Counted from the first letter of the stretch, positions 15,842 through 25,798 are shown. The stretch: 64,000 bases of DNA from Desulfocurvus vexinensis DSM 17965 (GCF_000519125.1 NZ_JAEX01000002.1:372001-436000), one strand, 5' to 3'. Translations and numbers: made by a program. Notes: generated by a model from the letters alone, not told the origin.

Positions 15842-18109
15842 TTAGCGTCTGCCGCCGCGGTCGCGGTCGCGCCCGCCGCGGTCACGGCCACCGCGGTCGC
15901 CACGGTCGCCGCGGTCGTCACGGCGCCCGCCGCGGTCGCGGTCCCCGCCGGGCCGACGGCCCGGGGACTTGGCGAACTCGGCCAGATCGACCTCCACGCC
16001 GCGCTCTTCCATCTGCACGGCCTTGCGCGACAGGCGCACGCGGCCCGAGGGCTCCACTTCCAGCACCTTGACGCGCACGTTGTCGCCGAGCTTGACCACG
16101 TCGGTGACGTTCTCCACGCGATCCTCGGCCAGCTGGGAGATGTGCACCAGCCCGTCCACGCCGGGCAGGATCTCCACCACCGCGCCGCAGTCGATGACCT
16201 TGGTGACCCGGCCGTCGTAGTTGCGGCCCACGTCGGGGGTCTGGTCGTGGTAGAGCACCATTTCCTTGGCCAGGGCCATGGACTCGGAGTTGGGCGCGAA
16301 GATCATCACGCTGCCGCTGTCGTCGATGTCGATGGAGGCGGCGGTGGCGGCGGTGATGGCCTTGATGTTCTTGCCGCCGGGGCCGATGACCGAGCGGATC
16401 TTCTCGGGGTTGACGTGCACGATCTCGAGCTGCGGCGCCAGGGGCGAGAGCTCGGGGCGCGGCGCGGCGATGATCGCGTTCATGCCGTCCAGGATGTGCA
16501 GGCGGCCCTGTCGGGCCTGGGCCAGGGCGCTGCGCAGCACCTCCGGGGGGATGCCCGCGATCTTGATGTCCATCTGGATGGCGGTGACGCCGTCCTTGGA
16601 GCCCGCGACCTTGAAGTCCATGTCGCCCAGGGCGTCCTCGTCGCCGAGGATGTCCGTGAGCACCAGGTACTCGTCGCCTTCCTTGATGAGGCCCATGGCC
16701 ACTCCCGCGATGGCGTTAGACACCGGAACGCCCGCATCCATCAGCGAGAGGGAGGCGCCGCACACGGTGGCCATGGACGAGGAGCCGTTGGACTCCAGGA
16801 TCTCGGACACCACGCGCAGGGTGAAGGGGAACTTCTCCTGGTCGGGCAGGATGGGCGTGATGGCGCGCAGGGCCAGGGTGCCGTGGCCGATGTCGCGCCG
16901 CGACGGCCCGCGCATCATCTTGACCTCGCCCACGCAGTAGGGCGGGAAGTTGTAGTGCAGCATGAAGCGTTTCACGTCGTCGCCCATGAGCGAGTCGGTG
17001 CGCTGCTCGTCGCGCGTGGAGCCCAGGGTGGTGGTGACCAGGGCCTGGGTTTCGCCACGGCTGAACAGGGCCGAGCCGTGGGTGCGCGGCAGCACGCCGA
17101 CCTCGATGCCCAGGGGGCGCACCTGGTCCAGCCCGCGCCCGTCGATGCGGGTGCGCTCGGTGCGGATGCGCTCGCGCACCACGCGCTTGGTGATGTCCTT
17201 GAGCATGTCGCCCAGGGGCTTCAGGCGCGCGGGGGCGTCCTCGGCGAAGCGCTCGGCCAGGGCCTGCTTCACGCTGTCCTTGACCTCGTCCTTGGCGGCG
17301 TAGCGCTCCAGCTTGGTGCGGATGGCCAGGGCCTGCTTGAGGGCCGGGGTGGCCAGCTCTTCCACGGCGGCCAGCAGCTCGGTGTCCACCTTGGGCGCGG
17401 CGGTTTCGAGCTTGGTCACGCCGCACTGGGCGCGCAGCGCCTCCTGGGCGTCGAGCAGGGGCTGCATCTGCTGGTGGCCCCACTCGATGGCGTCGGCGAT
17501 GAGCGCCTCGGGGGCGAAGCTGGCCATGCCCTCGACCATGACCACGGCGTCCCTGGTGCCCGCGACCACGATGTTCAGCTCGCTGGCCTCCACCTCGGCG
17601 TAGGTCGGGTTGAACACGAACTGCTTGTTGACGTAGCCCACGCGGGCGCCGGCGATGGGGCCCATGAAGGGGATCTTGGAGATGTGCAGGGCCGCCGAGG
17701 TGCCGCAGATGGCCAGAACGTCGGGATCGATCTCGTCGTCGGCGCTGTGGACCTGGGCGATGATCTGCACCTCGTCGCGGAAGCCTTCGGGGAACAGCGG
17801 GCGGTGCGGGCGGTCGATGAGCCGGCAGACCAGGATCTCGCGCTCGCTGGGGCGGCCGATCTCGCGGCGGAAGAAGCTGCCCGGGATGCGCCCGGCGGCG
17901 TAGGCCAGCTCCTTGTACTCCACGGTCAGGGGGAAGAAGCCCTTGTCCTCGGGCAGCAGCTGGGTCACGGCGGTGACCAGCACCACGGTGCCGCCGCACT
18001 GGACCCACACGGCCCCGTGGGCCTGCTTGGCCAGCTTGCCGGTCTCGAAGGTGATCTCGCGGCCCGCGATGGTCGCGGTGGTGCGGATGGGGTTGAATTC
18101 GAGCGTCAT
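15842..18109 (-). CDS. pnp: polyribonucleotide nucleotidyltransferase with RGG-like tail
   Basis: A 755-residue PNPase, the phosphorolytic 3'-5' exoribonuclease of the RNA degradosome. Two RNase PH domains, a KH domain (IGPGGKNIKAITAATAASID) and an S1 domain (NYDGRVTKVIDCGAVVEILP) are in the usual order. After S1 comes an unusual tail from about residue 719, rich in Gly, Arg and Asp (repeats of GGRDR and RGDRGD), which may add RNA affinity. The chosen ATG at 18109 has GAGG upstream and gives the family start MTLEFNPIRTTATIAGREI. The longer reading to 18220 runs through the rpsO-pnp hairpin region and is rejected. It is the last gene of the rimP operon. Confidence 0.97.
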   Translation of the reverse strand: MTLEFNPIRTTATIAGREITFETGKLAKQAHGAVWVQCGGTVVLVTAVTQLLPEDKGFFPLTVEYKELAYAAGRIPGSFFRREIGRPSEREILVCRLIDRPHRPLFPEGFRDEVQIIAQVHSADDEIDPDVLAICGTSAALHISKIPFMGPIAGARVGYVNKQFVFNPTYAEVEASELNIVVAGTRDAVVMVEGMASFAPEALIADAIEWGHQQMQPLLDAQEALRAQCGVTKLETAAPKVDTELLAAVEELATPALKQALAIRTKLERYAAKDEVKDSVKQALAERFAEDAPARLKPLGDMLKDITKRVVRERIRTERTRIDGRGLDQVRPLGIEVGVLPRTHGSALFSRGETQALVTTTLGSTRDEQRTDSLMGDDVKRFMLHYNFPPYCVGEVKMMRGPSRRDIGHGTLALRAITPILPDQEKFPFTLRVVSEILESNGSSSMATVCGASLSLMDAGVPVSNAIAGVAMGLIKEGDEYLVLTDILGDEDALGDMDFKVAGSKDGVTAIQMDIKIAGIPPEVLRSALAQARQGRLHILDGMNAIIAAPRPELSPLAPQLEIVHVNPEKIRSVIGPGGKNIKAITAATAASIDIDDSGSVMIFAPNSESMALAKEMVLYHDQTPDVGRNYDGRVTKVIDCGAVVEILPGVDGLVHISQLAEDRVENVTDVVKLGDNVRVKVLEVEPSGRVRLSRKAVQMEERGVEVDLAEFAKSPGRRPGGDRDRGGRRDDRGDRGDRGGRDRGGRDRDRGGRR

Positions 18110-18156
18110 GGAAACCTCATTGGGTAAGATGTTCGTGCGGCGCGTTGCCGCGTCGT

Positions 18157-18254
18157 CCCCTTTGAAGGACCATGGCTGCAAAGTTGGGAGGGTGGGGCGT
18201 CCGGGCGCGGGACGCCGCATCGTCGCAACCTCACAGCGGTCGCCTTCAAAGGGG
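18157..18254 (-). promoter_or_regulatory. long intergenic hairpin between rpsO and pnp
   Basis: CCCCTTTGAAGG (18157-18168) and CCTTCAAAGGGG (18243-18254) are perfect 12-base inverted repeats. A second hairpin, GGCGTCC/GGACGCC (18197-18215), sits in the loop. A long duplex at this place is where RNase III cuts the rpsO-pnp transcript in E. coli to start PNPase autoregulation. The same role here is inference. Confidence 0.55.
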
Positions 18255-18255
18255 T

Positions 18256-18281
18256 GGGGGCTTCCCCGGCGGGAAGCCCCC
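18256..18281 (-). promoter_or_regulatory. strong hairpin after rpsO, without U tract
   Basis: GGGGGCTTCCC and GGGAAGCCCCC form an 11-base-pair stem immediately after the rpsO stop in the minus-strand RNA. No T run follows, so it is more likely a stabiliser of the rpsO 3' end or a weak attenuator before pnp than a full terminator. Confidence 0.5.
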
Positions 18282-18289
18282 TCGGTCAG

Positions 18290-18559
18290 CTACTTGCGGA
18301 TGCCCAGGCGCGCGATGATGTCGCGGTAGCGCTGGACGTCCTTCTTCTTCAGGTAGTTCAGAAGCTTCCGGCGCTGGCCGACCAGCTTGAGCAGGCCGGT
18401 GCGCGAGTGGAAGTCCTTGGCGTGCACCTTGAAGTGCTCGGTGAGGTACTGGATGCGGTGCGTGAGCAGCGCCACCTGGACCTCGGGGGAGCCGGTGTCC
18501 TTGTCCCCGAGCTTGTACTCCTCAATCACTTTTGCCTTGTCGTCGGCGGTCATGACCAC
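18290..18559 (-). CDS. rpsO: 30S ribosomal protein S15
   Basis: An 89-residue S15, the usual length, binding 16S rRNA in the platform of the small subunit. The block [20 protein letters not shown] and the C-terminal [10 protein letters not shown]-type segment ([14 protein letters not shown]) are diagnostic. CGGAGGA precedes the ATG. It lies between truB and pnp in the conserved order, with a 42-base gap after truB and a structured gap before pnp. Confidence 0.98.
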   Translation of the reverse strand: MVMTADDKAKVIEEYKLGDKDTGSPEVQVALLTHRIQYLTEHFKVHAKDFHSRTGLLKLVGQRRKLLNYLKKKDVQRYRDIIARLGIRK

Positions 18560-18601
18560 AGCGTTATCCTCCGTTTTCTTGTGCCGTCAGCGGCGGTGGG
18601 G

Positions 18602-19534
18602 CTACCAGAGGCCCCGCAGGATGGACCAGTACACGCTGCCATCGCGCTCTTTCGCCTCGGCCAGGGCCAGGGGCGTGCCGTCGGGGTCGGCGAGCATCAC
18701 GCGCTCGCCCGGGGCGCCCGTGGCTCCCGGAGCGGGAGCCTGGGCCACCGGGAGCCAGGTCCCGTTGCGCACGGCCCCGGCCTGCTCCCCGGTCAGGGTC
18801 GCCAGGGGCCAGTGCGGCAGGGCATCCCGCAGGGGGATGACCCGCCCGGGGAACTCCTCGGGCTTGCCGACCACGTCGTCCAGGCCGTGGGCCTGGTCGA
18901 GGCCGAACGGATGGCATCGCTCCCGGGTCAGGGCGGTGAGCATCGCGCCGCACCCAAGTCGAATCCCCAAGCTGTGGACCAGGGACCGTACATAGGTGCC
19001 AGCGCTCACCGTCACCCGGAAGCGCACCAGCGGCAGAGCCGTTTCCAGCACCTGCACGCGGTAAATTTCAATGGCCTTGGTCTTCACGGGCACGTCCTTG
19101 CCCGCGCGCGCCAAAGCATACAACGGCCTGCCTTCATGCTTGGCCGCGGAAACTGGGGGCACGTCCTGCGTGGTGAGCGCCTCCCAGTCGAGAACAGCCG
19201 ACTCTACATCGGCAGGGGACAGGTGGTCAAACGGCTTTTCCGCGACCACCTCGCCCTGGGCGTCGTAGCTGTCGGTGCTCACGCCCAGGCGCAGTTCGCC
19301 CACGTAGGTCTTGGGCCCCTCGGTCAGGAAGGGCGCCAGCTTGGTGCCGTGGCCCAGCAGCACGAGCAGCACGCCGGTGGCCATGGGGTCCAGGGTCCCG
19401 GCGTGGCCGATCTTGCCCTGGTCCAGCGCCCGGCGGATGGTGTTCAGGCAGCCCGCCGAGGTCGGCCCGCCGGGCTTGTCGAGCACCAGCACGCCGTCCT
19501 GCTGGGCCGCGCCGCGTTTCCTGCTGCGTCCCAC
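18602..19534 (-). CDS. truB: tRNA pseudouridine-55 synthase
   Basis: A 310-residue TruB, which makes pseudouridine at position 55 of the tRNA T loop. The catalytic block GHAGTLDPMATGVLLVLLG contains the active Asp, and the start DGVLVLDKPGGPTSAG is typical. The C-terminal PUA-like region follows. The start is taken as GTG at 19534, which lies one base after the stop of the preceding nrnA gene and so fits the tight operon packing. The longer ATG reading (to 19645) overlaps nrnA by about 110 bases and has a Pro/Trp-rich lead unlike the family. Confidence 0.93.
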   Translation of the reverse strand: MGRSRKRGAAQQDGVLVLDKPGGPTSAGCLNTIRRALDQGKIGHAGTLDPMATGVLLVLLGHGTKLAPFLTEGPKTYVGELRLGVSTDSYDAQGEVVAEKPFDHLSPADVESAVLDWEALTTQDVPPVSAAKHEGRPLYALARAGKDVPVKTKAIEIYRVQVLETALPLVRFRVTVSAGTYVRSLVHSLGIRLGCGAMLTALTRERCHPFGLDQAHGLDDVVGKPEEFPGRVIPLRDALPHWPLATLTGEQAGAVRNGTWLPVAQAPAPGATGAPGERVMLADPDGTPLALAEAKERDGSVYWSILRGLW

Positions 19535-19535
19535 C

Positions 19536-20504
19536 CTAGGCCAGCCCCAGAACGCGCCCGGCGGCTTCGAGCACCAGGGCCTGGGCCTCGGCCATGGGCG
19601 CGGCCACCACGCATCCGGCGGCGTTGCGGTGGCCGCCGCCGCCAAGCTCGGCGGCCACGGCCTGCACGTTGACGTTGCCCCACGAGCGCAGGCTGACCTT
19701 GGTCAGCTCCGGGCTGTCTTCGCGCAGGCACACGGCGGCGCGCACGCCCTTGATGCGCCGGATGTAGTTGACCACGCCCTCGGTGTCGGCGCTCTGGGTG
19801 CCCGTGGCCTCGAACATGGCGCCCGTGATGCGGATGACGCCCACGGCGCCGCCAAAATGCAGCTCGGCGGTGTCCAGCACGCGGGCCCAGAGCTGGACGC
19901 GGCCCAGGGTCCACTGGTTCTGGAGCTTGGCGTTGAAGTCTTCGGGGTCCAGGCCCTGGCGCAGGATTTCGGCGGCCAGCTCCAGGGTCTCGGGGTGGGT
20001 GTTGCCGTAGCTGAAATAGCCCGTGTCGGTGATCATGGCCAGGTACACGGCCTCGCCCAGGGCGCCGGACAGGGGCACGTCCAGCTCGGCGGCCAGCCGG
20101 GCGATCATCTCGCCCACCGAGGCAAATCCCGTGTCCACCCAGTTGATCTGCGCGTAGCCGGGGTTGCCCAGGTGGTGGTCGATGTTGATGGTGCCCTGGG
20201 TGCCGAAGCGCCCGGCCAGCTCGTCGCCCAAGCGCGTGCGGTCGCCGCAATCCAGGGCGATGGTCCAGTCGAAGGGGCCCTGGGGCAGCTGGTCCGTGAG
20301 CGGCGCGGGGGGCGTGAGCCAGTGGAACTGCTCGGGCAGGCCGCTGGCGTTGTACAGCGCCACCTGCTTGCCCAGGCGCACCAGCAGGTGCCCCAGGGCG
20401 AAGGTCGAGCCGATGGCGTCGCCGTCGGGCCCGGTGTGGGCGGCCACCAGGAAGGTTTCGCCACCCGTGAGCGCGGCGCTAACCTGCTTGAGGGCCTTTT
20501 CCAT
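19536..20504 (-). CDS. nrnA: DHH/DHHA1 phosphoesterase, oligoribonuclease/PAP phosphatase
   Basis: A 322-residue NrnA-like enzyme that degrades very short RNA and removes the 3' phosphate of pAp. The first DHH-family motif is AAHTGPDGDAIGST, the name-giving motif is NIDHHLGNPGYA, and the DHHA1 domain ends with ELGGGGHRNAAGC. The ATG at 20504 has CGAGGAA upstream and overlaps the rbfA stop by 26 bases; an in-frame ATG at 20531 is possible but poorer. pAp arises from sulfate activation, and in a sulfate reducer the enzyme would also serve that pathway, which is inference. Confidence 0.9.
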   Translation of the reverse strand: MEKALKQVSAALTGGETFLVAAHTGPDGDAIGSTFALGHLLVRLGKQVALYNASGLPEQFHWLTPPAPLTDQLPQGPFDWTIALDCGDRTRLGDELAGRFGTQGTINIDHHLGNPGYAQINWVDTGFASVGEMIARLAAELDVPLSGALGEAVYLAMITDTGYFSYGNTHPETLELAAEILRQGLDPEDFNAKLQNQWTLGRVQLWARVLDTAELHFGGAVGVIRITGAMFEATGTQSADTEGVVNYIRRIKGVRAAVCLREDSPELTKVSLRSWGNVNVQAVAAELGGGGHRNAAGCVVAAPMAEAQALVLEAAGRVLGLA

Positions 20505-20817
20505 ACACCATTTCCTCGAGGTAGTCGTCATGCACGAAGACCAGCCGGGGGATGAACTTGGTCTTCAGGCGCTTGCCCAGGCCGCCGCGCAGGTAGGACG
20601 CGGCCTTGTCCAGGGCAGCGCGCACGGCGTCCAGGTCCGCCCCGGCGGGGGCGGAGTAGAGCACCTCGGCTATGGACAGGTCCTTGTTCATGCGCGCTCC
20701 GCTCACGGTGATCATGGCCAGCCGGGGGTCGGCTACCTCCAGGGCGAGCATTTCGGAGACCTCGCGCATGATCTGGTCGGCCATTCTGTGGGCGCGGCGT
20801 GAGCCGGAAGGGTGCAT
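20479..20817 (-). CDS. rbfA: 30S ribosome-binding factor A
   Basis: A 112-residue RbfA, a KH-like cold-shock maturation factor of the 30S subunit that acts on helix 1 of 16S rRNA. The segments RMADQIMREVSEMLALEVADP and ITVSGARMNKDLSIAEVLYS (in part) are characteristic. Its position between DUF503/infB and nrnA/truB is the standard operon order, and its 3' end overlaps nrnA. Confidence 0.95.
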   Translation of the reverse strand: MHPSGSRRAHRMADQIMREVSEMLALEVADPRLAMITVSGARMNKDLSIAEVLYSAPAGADLDAVRAALDKAASYLRGGLGKRLKTKFIPRLVFVHDDYLEEMVYGKGPQAG

Positions 20818-20833
20818 GAAGGCTCCTGAAAAT

Positions 20834-21154
20834 TCAGTTCCAGTCCTCGCCCGGGGCGTCGGCGCCGTCGGCGGAGAACAGTTCGATGGCCGAGTCGGCC
20901 AGTTCCTCGGCGGTGGCGGCCTGGGCGTGCATGAGGGCCTTGTCCAGGCGGCTTTGGGCCGTGCGCGAGTCGGGCGCGACGGTGGCCACGGCCAGGACCA
21001 GGGTGCCGGGGTCGTCCTGGCGGGCGACCTCGCTCACGGCGACGTTGAAGGTGTTGCGCAGCTTCTGCTTCAGGCTGGCCGCCACCTGCCGCTTGCCCTT
21101 GAGGGTGCGGTTGCCGTGCAGGCGGAAGGTCAGGCTGAGCACGCCGATGATCAT
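20834..21154 (-). CDS. DUF503 family protein (YlxP-like)
   Basis: A 106-residue protein of the small DUF503 family found between infB and rbfA in many bacteria. The pattern GVLSLTFRLHGNRTLKGKRQ, then a KLRNTFNVAVSEV strand and an acidic end, fits well. The family has a ferredoxin-like fold and no settled function; its operon position points to ribosome assembly or translation. The gap to rbfA is 16 bases. Confidence 0.9.
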   Translation of the reverse strand: MIIGVLSLTFRLHGNRTLKGKRQVAASLKQKLRNTFNVAVSEVARQDDPGTLVLAVATVAPDSRTAQSRLDKALMHAQAATAEELADSAIELFSADGADAPGEDWN

Positions 21155-21204
21155 GGGGCCGCCGGGCGGCCCCGGACGTCGTGCCCGGGGCCGTCAGGTC
21201 CAGG

Positions 21205-24201
21205 TTAATCCAAAGTCGCGGCGGTTTCCACCTCTTCGAAGGCCTCGATGACGTCGCCGACCTTCACGTCGTTGAACTTGTCCAGGGCCGCGCCGCATTC
21301 GTAGCCGCGGCGCACTTCCTTGGCGTCGTCCTTGAAGCGCTTGAGGGAGGACAGCGTACCCGTGTAGACCACCACGCCGTCGCGCAGCAGGCGGACCTTG
21401 GAGTTGCGGCGCAGCTCGCCGTCCACCACGTAGCAGCCCGCGATGGTGCCGACCTTGGGGATGCTGAAGGTTTCGCGGACCTCGGCCTGGCCCAGGTACT
21501 TCTCGGAGATCACCGGGGCCAGCATGCCGGTCATGGCGTCCTTCACGTCGCTGACCAGCTTGTAGATGATGTCGTAGAAGCGCACGTCCACATTCTCGTG
21601 GTCGGCGACCTCCTTGATCTTGGCCGTGGGCCGGACGTTGAAGCCGATGACGATGGCCTCGGAGGCCGCCGCCAGCAGGATGTCCGACTCGGTGATCGCC
21701 CCGGCCCCGCCGTGGATGACGTTGACCTTCACGGCATCGGTGGACAGCTTCTTGAGGGCGTCCACGATGGCTTCCAGGGAGCCCTGCACGTCGGCCTTGA
21801 GCACGAGGTTCAGGTTCTGGGCCTCGGCGCCGGGCTTGGAGGCCATGAAGCTCTCCAGGGTGACCTTGGACTCGCGGGCCAGGGTGCGCTCGCGCTCCTT
21901 GAGCTGGCGGTTGCCCGCGATGCGCCGGGCCACCTTCTCGTCGTCCACGCACACGAACAGGTCGCCCGCCTGGGGGATGCCGTCGAAGCCCTGGACCTCC
22001 ACCGGGGTGGCCGGTCCGGCCTCCTTGAGCTTGCGGCCCTGGTCGTTGAACATGGCGCGGACCTTGCCGTTCTGCGTGCCGCACACGAAGCTGTCGCCCT
22101 GGCGCAGGGTGCCTGCGGTGATGAGCACCGTGGCCACCGGGCCGCGGCCCTTGTCCAGCCGCGCCTCGACGATATGGCCCTGGGCGGGCTTGTCGGGGTT
22201 GGCCTTGAGCTCGAGCACCTCGGCCTGGAGCAGGACCATTTCCAGCAGGGTGTCCAGGTTCGTCCCGGCCTTGGCCGACACGTTGACGAAGATGGTCTCG
22301 CCGCCCCATTCCTCGGACGACAGGCCCTGTTCGGCCAGCTCGCGCATGACGCGCTCGGGGTTGGCCTCGGGCTTGTCCATCTTGTTCACGGCCACGATGA
22401 TCGGCACGCCTGCGGCCTTGGAGTGGCTGATGGCCTCGCGGGTCTGCTCCATGACGCCGTCGTCGGCAGCCACCACCAGGATGACGATGTCCGTGACCTG
22501 GGCGCCGCGGGCGCGCATGGCCGTAAAGGCCGCGTGGCCCGGGGTGTCCAGGAACACGATCTTGCCGCGCGGGGTGGTCACGTCGTAGGCGCCGATGTGC
22601 TGGGTGATGCCGCCAGCCTCGCCCGAGGCGATCTTGGACTTGCGGATGGCGTCCAGCAGCGAGGTCTTGCCGTGGTCCACGTGGCCCATGATGGTGACCA
22701 CCGGAGCGCGGGAGACCAGGGTCTCGGGGCTGTCCTGCTCCTTGGGCACCAGGTATTCGTCCTCGGAGAAGCCCACCTTTTCCAGCTCGTAGCCGAACTC
22801 GGCGGCCACCAGGGTGGCGGTGTCGTAGTCCAGGGACTGGTTGATGGTGGCCATCAGCCCGAACTGGGCGAAGAGCACCTTGATCAGCGCCTGGGCCTTG
22901 ATGCCCATGCTCTTGGCCAGATCGGCCAGGCGGATGGCGTCTTCCACGCGCACCTTGCGCTTGGCGGCCTTGATGGGCTGGGTGCCCTGCGGCTCGGGAA
23001 TCTCGAAGCCGCGCCGGTCGCGGCGGGTCTTCTTGCCCTTCTTGCCGCGGTCGAAGCCCTTGGGCACGTCCTCCTTGTAGGAGAAATCCACCACGCGGCG
23101 GTCCTTCTTGCGGCGCTTCTTGCTGGCGTCGCCGGAGTCGCCCGCAGGGGCCTCGCCGGGGGCAGGGCCGGCCCCGGGCCCGGCAAAGCCGCCGGAACGG
23201 GGCGGACCGCCGTAGCCACCGGGCCGGGCCGGGCCGCCAGGGCCGCCGGGGCCACCATAGCCGCCGGGGCGGGAAGGCCCGCCGGGGCCGCCGGGGCCGC
23301 TCGGCGCAGGGCCCTGGCCGCGCAGGCGCAGCACCGGCTTCTGGCGCTCCTGCTGCGGCTCTTCCATGGCCGCGGGCATCAGGGCCGGATCGGGCCGGGA
23401 AATGACACGCACCTTGGGCGTGATGACGATCTTCTTCTTTTTCTTCTTCTTCAGCGCGCCCTCGCCGTCCTCGGCGCCTTCGGCGCCCTCGGCCACGGGC
23501 TCGTCGGCGGCCTCGCTCCGGGCGGGGGCCTCCTCGCCGGGCTCGTCGGCCACATCCTGGCCGGGGGTCTCGGCCTGCACGGGGGCCTCGGGCTGGTCCT
23601 GCGCCTGCGGGGCTTCGGGAGCCGGAGCCTCGGCCTGGGCCTCGGGCGCCGGGGCAGCGGCCTCGGGGGCCTGGGCGGCTTCGGGCGCCTGGGCCTCGGG
23701 CACGGCGGTGTCGGCCCCGGGCGCCGGGGGGGCGTCGGGCGTGTGCAGGTCGGCAGCGGAGATGATGCGGGCCTTGGGCGTCTCGCGGACCACGCGGGCC
23801 TTGCGGGCGGGCCTGGGCGCGGGGGGCTCGGCCTGGGCGTCGTCGTCGGCGCTGGCTTCGGGGGCGCAGGGGGCCTCGGCCCGGGGTTCATCCTCGGGCT
23901 CGTGGTCCTGGGTCTCGTCGTCGCCTGCGTCCTCGTCGGCGGCGGCGGGAGCCTCGCCGGGGCGCACGGCCTTGCGGCGGCGGCGGACGACCATGCCGGG
24001 CTGCACTTCCTTGAGCACGACCTCGGTGGCCTTGGCGCCCTTCTTCACATGGGCGCGGACCTGGTCGGCCTCGTCGTCCTCGAGGGTGCTCATATGGCTC
24101 TTGACCGGGATATCGAGATCGCGGCACGCCTGCATGACGTCCTTGTTGCCGATCCCGAGTTCCACAGCGATGTCCTTAACCCGAAGCTTGCTTTCTACCA
24201 C
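21205..24201 (-). CDS. infB: translation initiation factor IF-2
   Basis: A 998-residue IF-2, the GTPase that brings initiator tRNA to the 30S subunit. The G domain starts near residue 500 with [15 protein letters not shown], then [15 protein letters not shown] and NKMDK; domains II to IV follow. The N-terminal half is long and low-complexity: an IF2_N segment (residues 1-50), an acidic Pro/Ala/Glu-rich region, a run of seven Lys, and a Gly/Tyr/Pro-rich stretch (repeats of GGYGGPGGP). The start is GTG at 24201 ([16 protein letters not shown]) with AAGGGG upstream; it overlaps the ylxR gene by 26 bases. Confidence 0.97.
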   Translation of the reverse strand: MVESKLRVKDIAVELGIGNKDVMQACRDLDIPVKSHMSTLEDDEADQVRAHVKKGAKATEVVLKEVQPGMVVRRRRKAVRPGEAPAAADEDAGDDETQDHEPEDEPRAEAPCAPEASADDDAQAEPPAPRPARKARVVRETPKARIISAADLHTPDAPPAPGADTAVPEAQAPEAAQAPEAAAPAPEAQAEAPAPEAPQAQDQPEAPVQAETPGQDVADEPGEEAPARSEAADEPVAEGAEGAEDGEGALKKKKKKKIVITPKVRVISRPDPALMPAAMEEPQQERQKPVLRLRGQGPAPSGPGGPGGPSRPGGYGGPGGPGGPARPGGYGGPPRSGGFAGPGAGPAPGEAPAGDSGDASKKRRKKDRRVVDFSYKEDVPKGFDRGKKGKKTRRDRRGFEIPEPQGTQPIKAAKRKVRVEDAIRLADLAKSMGIKAQALIKVLFAQFGLMATINQSLDYDTATLVAAEFGYELEKVGFSEDEYLVPKEQDSPETLVSRAPVVTIMGHVDHGKTSLLDAIRKSKIASGEAGGITQHIGAYDVTTPRGKIVFLDTPGHAAFTAMRARGAQVTDIVILVVAADDGVMEQTREAISHSKAAGVPIIVAVNKMDKPEANPERVMRELAEQGLSSEEWGGETIFVNVSAKAGTNLDTLLEMVLLQAEVLELKANPDKPAQGHIVEARLDKGRGPVATVLITAGTLRQGDSFVCGTQNGKVRAMFNDQGRKLKEAGPATPVEVQGFDGIPQAGDLFVCVDDEKVARRIAGNRQLKERERTLARESKVTLESFMASKPGAEAQNLNLVLKADVQGSLEAIVDALKKLSTDAVKVNVIHGGAGAITESDILLAAASEAIVIGFNVRPTAKIKEVADHENVDVRFYDIIYKLVSDVKDAMTGMLAPVISEKYLGQAEVRETFSIPKVGTIAGCYVVDGELRRNSKVRLLRDGVVVYTGTLSSLKRFKDDAKEVRRGYECGAALDKFNDVKVGDVIEAFEEVETAATLD

Positions 24202-24433
24202 GTTTTTCCCCTTGGCATTTCTTCCGCCAGCCCTTGTATTTCCCTAACTGTCGTATGCATGTCGGCGCCGGGCAGCAGTAGAAGCCGCGTCCCGGCATGG
24301 TCTGGGTCGGGTCCGGGGTCGGCTCCTGGCCGCCACCGGGGCAGACGTAGCGCGTCATGTCGCGCTTGGGCAGCCTGGCCCCGCAGATCACGCACCTGCG
24401 GATCGGCCCCTGGCCCTTGTCGTCCTGCGCCAT
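24176..24433 (-). CDS. YlxR/DUF448 family RNA-binding protein
   Basis: An 85-residue protein of the YlxR family, encoded between nusA and infB in most bacteria. The pattern [19 protein letters not shown] at the N-terminus and [13 protein letters not shown] plus a basic end are diagnostic. Extra Cys residues (CVIC, CCPAPTC) could bind zinc. Family members bind RNA and have been proposed as nucleoid-associated regulators. It overlaps infB by 26 bases. Confidence 0.9.
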   Translation of the reverse strand: MAQDDKGQGPIRRCVICGARLPKRDMTRYVCPGGGQEPTPDPTQTMPGRGFYCCPAPTCIRQLGKYKGWRKKCQGEKRGRKQASG

Positions 24434-24454
24434 GCCCCTGCCCGACCTGCGGGC

Positions 24455-25798
24455 CTAGGCTTCGCCCCGGTCCGGGGTCCCGGCCTCGGGGGCGTCCTGG
24501 GTTTCGTCCTGGTCCTGGTCCTCGTCCTGGTCCTCATCCTGGTCGGCGGCGCCCGCCTCGCTGGCCCGGAAGGAGCGCAGCAGGTTGATGGCCGAGCGGA
24601 TGTCGCCGATGCGGTCTTCTGTAATGGATTCGATTTCCAGGAGTTCCTCGTCGGTGGCGTTGTCCAGCTTCTCCATGGTGTCGTAGCCCGAGGAAAGCAG
24701 CCGGTCCACGGAGATCTCGGCCACGCTGGCGATCTGCTCCAGGGTTTGCAGCTCGGCGTGCAGTTCGCCGTAGCGGCTTTCGGTGAAAATGTCGATTTTC
24801 CAGCCCAGCAGCTTGGAGGCCAGCTTGACGTTCTGGCCCTTGCGCCCGATGGCCAGGGTCAGCTGGCTGTCGGGTACCACCACCTCGAGCATCTTCTCGT
24901 CCTCGTCCACGGTGATGCGGGTGATCACGGCGGGGGACAGGGCGTTGACGGCGTAGGTCGCCACGTCCGGGCTCCAGACCACGATGTCGATGCGCTCGCC
25001 GCGCAGCTCCTGGACCACGTTCTGGATGCGCGAGCCGCGGATGCCCACGCAGGCGCCCACGGGGTCCACGTCGCGGTCGTGGGAGGTCACGGCGACCTTG
25101 GCGCGGCTGCCCTGGTCGCGGGCCACGCCCAGGATGCTCACGGTGCCGTCGGCAACCTCGGGCACCTCGCGCTTGAACAGGGCGACCATGTAGTCGGGGT
25201 GCGAACGCGAGACGATGACCTGCGGGCCCCGGCCCTCGCGGCGCACCTCGATGAGGTAGGCCTGCACGCGGTCGCCGCGCTTGTAGCGCTCGCGGGGGAT
25301 CTGCTCTTCCTTGGGCAACAGGGCCTCGGTGCGCCCGAGGTTGATGATCCAGCCCGTCTTGTCGCGGCGCTGGATGATGCCGGAGACGATCTCGCCCACG
25401 CGGTCCTTGTATTCCTCGTAGATGATCTCCTGCTCGGCGTCGCGCATGCGCTGGATGATGACCTGCTTGGCCGACTGGGCGGCGATGCGCCCCAGGTCCT
25501 CGATGCTCAGGCGGAAGCCCAGCTCGTCGTCGATCTGCGCGCCGGGGTCGGACTTGCGGGCGTCGTCCAGGGAAATCTCGATGGCCGGGTTCTCCACGGT
25601 CTCCACCACGGCCTTGAACTGGTAGACCTCGATCTCGCCCTGCTCGTCGTTGTAGCTGACCTCGACGTCCATGTCCTCGCCGTACTTGCGCAGCACGGAG
25701 GAACGTACGGCCTCTTCGAGGGTGTCCACCAGCATGTCGCGGTCGATGCCCTTGTCCTTGCTGATCTGGTCGATGGCCTTTTTCAGTTCCATGCCCAT
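24455..25798 (-). CDS. nusA: transcription termination/antitermination factor NusA
   Basis: A 447-residue NusA with the N-terminal RNA polymerase-binding domain, an S1 domain (about residues 135-200), and KH1 and KH2 (CVGIRGSRIQNVVQELRGER; AIGRKGQNVKLASKLLGWKI). A helix-hairpin-helix segment follows. The end is a strongly acidic repeat (about residues 423-436, DEDQDEDQDQDE), replacing the second acidic repeat domain of E. coli. The ATG at 25798 has GGAGG eight bases upstream; MELKKAI two codons later is also possible. It modulates pausing and may regulate its own operon through the terminator before rimP. Confidence 0.97.
   Translation of the reverse strand: MGMELKKAIDQISKDKGIDRDMLVDTLEEAVRSSVLRKYGEDMDVEVSYNDEQGEIEVYQFKAVVETVENPAIEISLDDARKSDPGAQIDDELGFRLSIEDLGRIAAQSAKQVIIQRMRDAEQEIIYEEYKDRVGEIVSGIIQRRDKTGWIINLGRTEALLPKEEQIPRERYKRGDRVQAYLIEVRREGRGPQVIVSRSHPDYMVALFKREVPEVADGTVSILGVARDQGSRAKVAVTSHDRDVDPVGACVGIRGSRIQNVVQELRGERIDIVVWSPDVATYAVNALSPAVITRITVDEDEKMLEVVVPDSQLTLAIGRKGQNVKLASKLLGWKIDIFTESRYGELHAELQTLEQIASVAEISVDRLLSSGYDTMEKLDNATDEELLEIESITEDRIGDIRSAINLLRSFRASEAGAADQDEDQDEDQDQDETQDAPEAGTPDRGEA

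Noticed and set aside
14903-18127. 1074-codon plus-strand frame opposite pnp
   Set aside because: pnp on the minus strand is unambiguous. The plus frame runs through a terminator and the G-rich spacer.
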